A DNA stretch of 64,000 nt, taken from Scytonema sp. UIC 10036. GTDB lineage: Bacteria; Cyanobacteriota; Cyanobacteriia; Cyanobacteriales; Nostocaceae. Below the pieces are notes generated by a model. The model searched no databases. It was not told the DNA's origin and saw nothing but the letters and a program-made list of their open reading frames with translations. The stretch is taken from the NCBI RefSeq assembly GCF_009725235.1, contig NZ_WJFC01000018.1, forward strand, positions 1 through 64,000, written 5' to 3'. Below, piece by piece: positions 62,025-64,000 of the stretch. Position numbers and translations under genes: made by a program. The stretch's first letter is position 1. Each line of letters opens with the position of its first letter.

Positions 62025-64000
62025 TTAAAATATCTCAACTTCTAGCTTCGATCCCTCTGGACGTTTATAAACCTTGACTTGTGGCAATCGCTCTCCCAGT
62101 GCCTTAACATGAGTAATGACTCCAATCAATCGGTCTTGCTGTTGTAAAGATTGTAAAATTTGATAGACAGTTTCTAGCGTATCTGCATCCAAAGTTCCAA
62201 ATCCTTCATCTAAAAATAAACTGCCCAATTCTGCACCCATGGATAACTTCTCTGACAAAGCAAGTGCCATGGAAAGAGATGCAGCAAATGTTTCACCACC
62301 TGAAAGAGTTTGTACTCGTCTCAATTCACCACCATTCCAATTATCTTCAACCAAGTAATCTCCCTCTTGAATTCTCAGCGCATAACGAGAATCTGTGAGT
62401 TGTTGCAAAACATGGGTTGCACGAGTTACTAATTCTCTTTCTAAATGTTCCAAAGCAAATGCTTGAAATTCATCTGTTTTGAGGCTGCGAGCGAGATTCG
62501 TATAAGTATCGACTTGTGTCCTCACGGAAGACAATTCCTCTTGTCGTTTTTCTGCTTGCTTCTGCTTTGATTGAGCATCTTGTATCCAAGCCATTAATTG
62601 AGCCAGTTGATTTTGTGCTTGTTTGAGTTGTCCATCGGCTGCAATTTTGGCATCATGCAAAGATTGGATAGTACCTGAGTTTGTGGTGCGATCGCCCACC
62701 TGTGACTTTGCCACTTCAACTCGTGTTTCTACGTCCACTCTAGCAGTCTCATAATCTGAAATCTCTCCTTTCCAAAAAGTTTGTTGTTTGGAATCAGCCC
62801 GCGCTGCTAGAAAACTTTCCTCAGTAAATCCTTCAGAAACAAGTGCAACTTGCCAAGTGGATTCTAGCTGTTGTTCTTGAAGACGTGCTGCATCTGCATC
62901 ATCACGGACTTTTTTATCTTCAGCCTCATACCGAATCGCTTTTTTCTCTGCAGCTTGATAAGCCTCAGTAACCTGTTTCAGTTGTTTTTCCAGTTTCTGC
63001 TTGTCTTTTTCTAATTCTGTTTGCAATTCTACGTAGGATTTACCTCCAGCGATCTCATGCAGTTTGGTTTCCACTTCCTGTAACTGCTGTTCCCAACGTT
63101 GAACTTCCTGTTGAGCCTGGTTACATTCTTCTGAAGCTGTTGTATGAGTCTTGCGACTAGCTTCTAATGCTTGTTGGGTTTCGCGCACTCGTGCTGCTGC
63201 ATCTTTTTGCTTGGCTAACGTTTGATGATACAAGCGATCGCTTTCTTGTAGTTCTTTAAACTCTTTGTTCAATGCATTGATTTCCCAACCATCTGTTTCC
63301 AGTACAGAGCTAATTTCCTGTTGTAACTTAGCTAATTGCTCCTCAGACTTGGCTAATTCCTGTTGAGATTCTGTTTCTTTTTGCTTGGAGTTTTCTAAAG
63401 TGGTTTCGGATATAGCAACAGCTTTCTCAGTTGCCTTATAATCTTTTTCTGCTTCATCTTTCTGAGATAATAATTCTGTTGTATCAACTTGCTCAATTTC
63501 TGGTAAACTTAGCAACTGTGCTGTTATATATGTTCCATTGCAAACAGGACAGTTATCACCATCGTGTAACGTCTGACGTAAAGCAGCGGCATGGTTACTT
63601 TGCAATGCCAGATGATTGGCTGTTTCTGCTTCTTGTAAAAGTTGCTGATTTTCTTGAAAAACTAATTTGGCTTTTTCTAATTTTGCCAGATTTTCCTGAT
63701 ATTTTTTCTCTAATTTTTGTCGTTCTAAAGTTATTTTCTCTAATTTTTTACGAAAATTCTCGGTTTGTTCCTGTAATAACTTATAAGAACCAAGCCGTTG
63801 TGAAACTTCCTGAAGTTGTTCTAAACGAGTACCACCTGGAGAATATTGAGTCAGTTCCTTTTCTGCTTCTTCAACTTGCTGGCTAGCTGCTTGCAGTTTC
63901 TTCTCAGCATCGCTTAATTCCTGCTTGGCTAAAGCTAGGTTCTTCTGTCTTTGGGTGAGTGTTTGACGGTTGTGAGTTAATTCCGCTTGATGCTGTTGTC
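62025..64000 (-). CDS. sbcC: DNA double-strand-break nuclease subunit SbcC (partial)
   Basis: The reading is open from the window edge (64000) to the stop at 62025, about 658 residues of the C-terminal two thirds; the TTG at 63605 is not a real start. From the N-side: long coiled coil, the zinc-hook CPVC (DGDNCPVCNGTYI), second coiled coil, then the C-terminal ABC half with LSGGETFAASLSMALALSEKL (signature), SLFLDEGFGTLDADTLETVYQIL (Walker B) and GVITHVKALGERLP. With SbcD it processes DNA ends and hairpins. Only the 3' part is in the window; the start is outside. Confidence 0.93.
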   Translation of the reverse strand, partial: QQHQAELTHNRQTLTQRQKNLALAKQELSDAEKKLQAASQQVEEAEKELTQYSPGGTRLEQLQEVSQRLGSYKLLQEQTENFRKKLEKITLERQKLEKKYQENLAKLEKAKLVFQENQQLLQEAETANHLALQSNHAAALRQTLHDGDNCPVCNGTYITAQLLSLPEIEQVDTTELLSQKDEAEKDYKATEKAVAISETTLENSKQKETESQQELAKSEEQLAKLQQEISSVLETDGWEINALNKEFKELQESDRLYHQTLAKQKDAAARVRETQQALEASRKTHTTASEECNQAQQEVQRWEQQLQEVETKLHEIAGGKSYVELQTELEKDKQKLEKQLKQVTEAYQAAEKKAIRYEAEDKKVRDDADAARLQEQQLESTWQVALVSEGFTEESFLAARADSKQQTFWKGEISDYETARVDVETRVEVAKSQVGDRTTNSGTIQSLHDAKIAADGQLKQAQNQLAQLMAWIQDAQSKQKQAEKRQEELSSVRTQVDTYTNLARSLKTDEFQAFALEHLERELVTRATHVLQQLTDSRYALRIQEGDYLVEDNWNGGELRRVQTLSGGETFAASLSMALALSEKLSMGAELGSLFLDEGFGTLDADTLETVYQILQSLQQQDRLIGVITHVKALGERLPQVKVYKRPEGSKLEVEIF

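Noticed and set aside
63605..63607. TTG 63605 as the start of SbcC
   Set aside because: The frame is open to the window edge and continues coiled-coil sequence upstream.
1..64000. tRNA or rRNA genes
   Set aside because: No cloverleaf or rRNA-like stretch was recognised by eye; a tRNAscan run would be needed to exclude a tRNA.

Overview
The window is chromosomal DNA from a filamentous, probably heterocyst-forming cyanobacterium (Nostocales). The reasons are the many GCGATCGC (HIP1) palindromes, heptameric short tandem repeats between genes, a nif-operon tail in the classic Anabaena/Nostoc order (nifN-nifX-DUF269-DUF683-nifW-hesA-hesB-fdxH), chlH, xisH/xisI genes, Uma2 proteins, cyanobacterial TPR kinases and many small repeats. 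About a dozen genes are visibly broken, so the genome is repeat-rich and decaying in its accessory parts.

Layout. 0.3-7.8 kb: a hydrogenase-maturation protease (hupW-like), a membrane protein, an SLH-fasciclin-barrel surface protein, a long inverted tandem-repeat array, a SagB-type dehydrogenase pseudogene hit by a MITE, an ankyrin remnant, a DUF4142 protein and a methyltransferase. 8.5-13.4 kb (minus strand): the nitrogenase cofactor-assembly tail from fdxH back to nifN. Upstream of nifN, where nifE is expected, there is instead a truncated LpxB-like glycosyltransferase gene, so the operon is broken here. 14.4-18.5 kb: chlH (Mg-chelatase large subunit) carrying two in-frame low-complexity inserts. 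18.5-23.4 kb: a graveyard of a MITE, an ISAs1 transposase and a four-helix-bundle gene, the last two interrupted by one small palindromic repeat, plus a Uma2 protein and a deletion junction at a HIP1 site.

23.5-32.2 kb: DUF1003 protein, CadD-type transporter, small secreted proteins, a PEP-CTERM-like protein, a caspase-fold protease gene with an in-frame stop, a toxin-antitoxin remnant, and an HTH/Clp-N fusion regulator with a palindromic operator candidate. 32.4-39.5 kb: the most unusual locus, a 1954-residue protein with an internal HSP90/sacsin-type ATPase domain and a C-terminal DarT (DNA ADP-ribosyltransferase)-like domain, overlapping a DarG-like macrodomain gene. It looks like a DarTG toxin-antitoxin or phage-defence module in which the toxin is fused to a large chaperone-like ATPase. 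Its upstream end is frameshifted.

40.7-57 kb: mostly intact housekeeping or signalling genes: SDR oxidoreductase, pentapeptide protein, rhomboid homologue lacking the catalytic Ser, two Ser/Thr kinases, DUF4058, a DUF697 GTPase, a histidine kinase plus a paralogue remnant, DUF937, and a 1333-residue multi-pass membrane protein. 57-64 kb: Uma2, two PIN-type toxin-antitoxin pairs (one toxin broken by a stop), a zinc-ribbon protein, xisI with a truncated xisH, and the 3' part of sbcC running off the window.

All calls come from reading the sequence by eye; no database search was run. I saw no rRNA, tRNA or CRISPR array.
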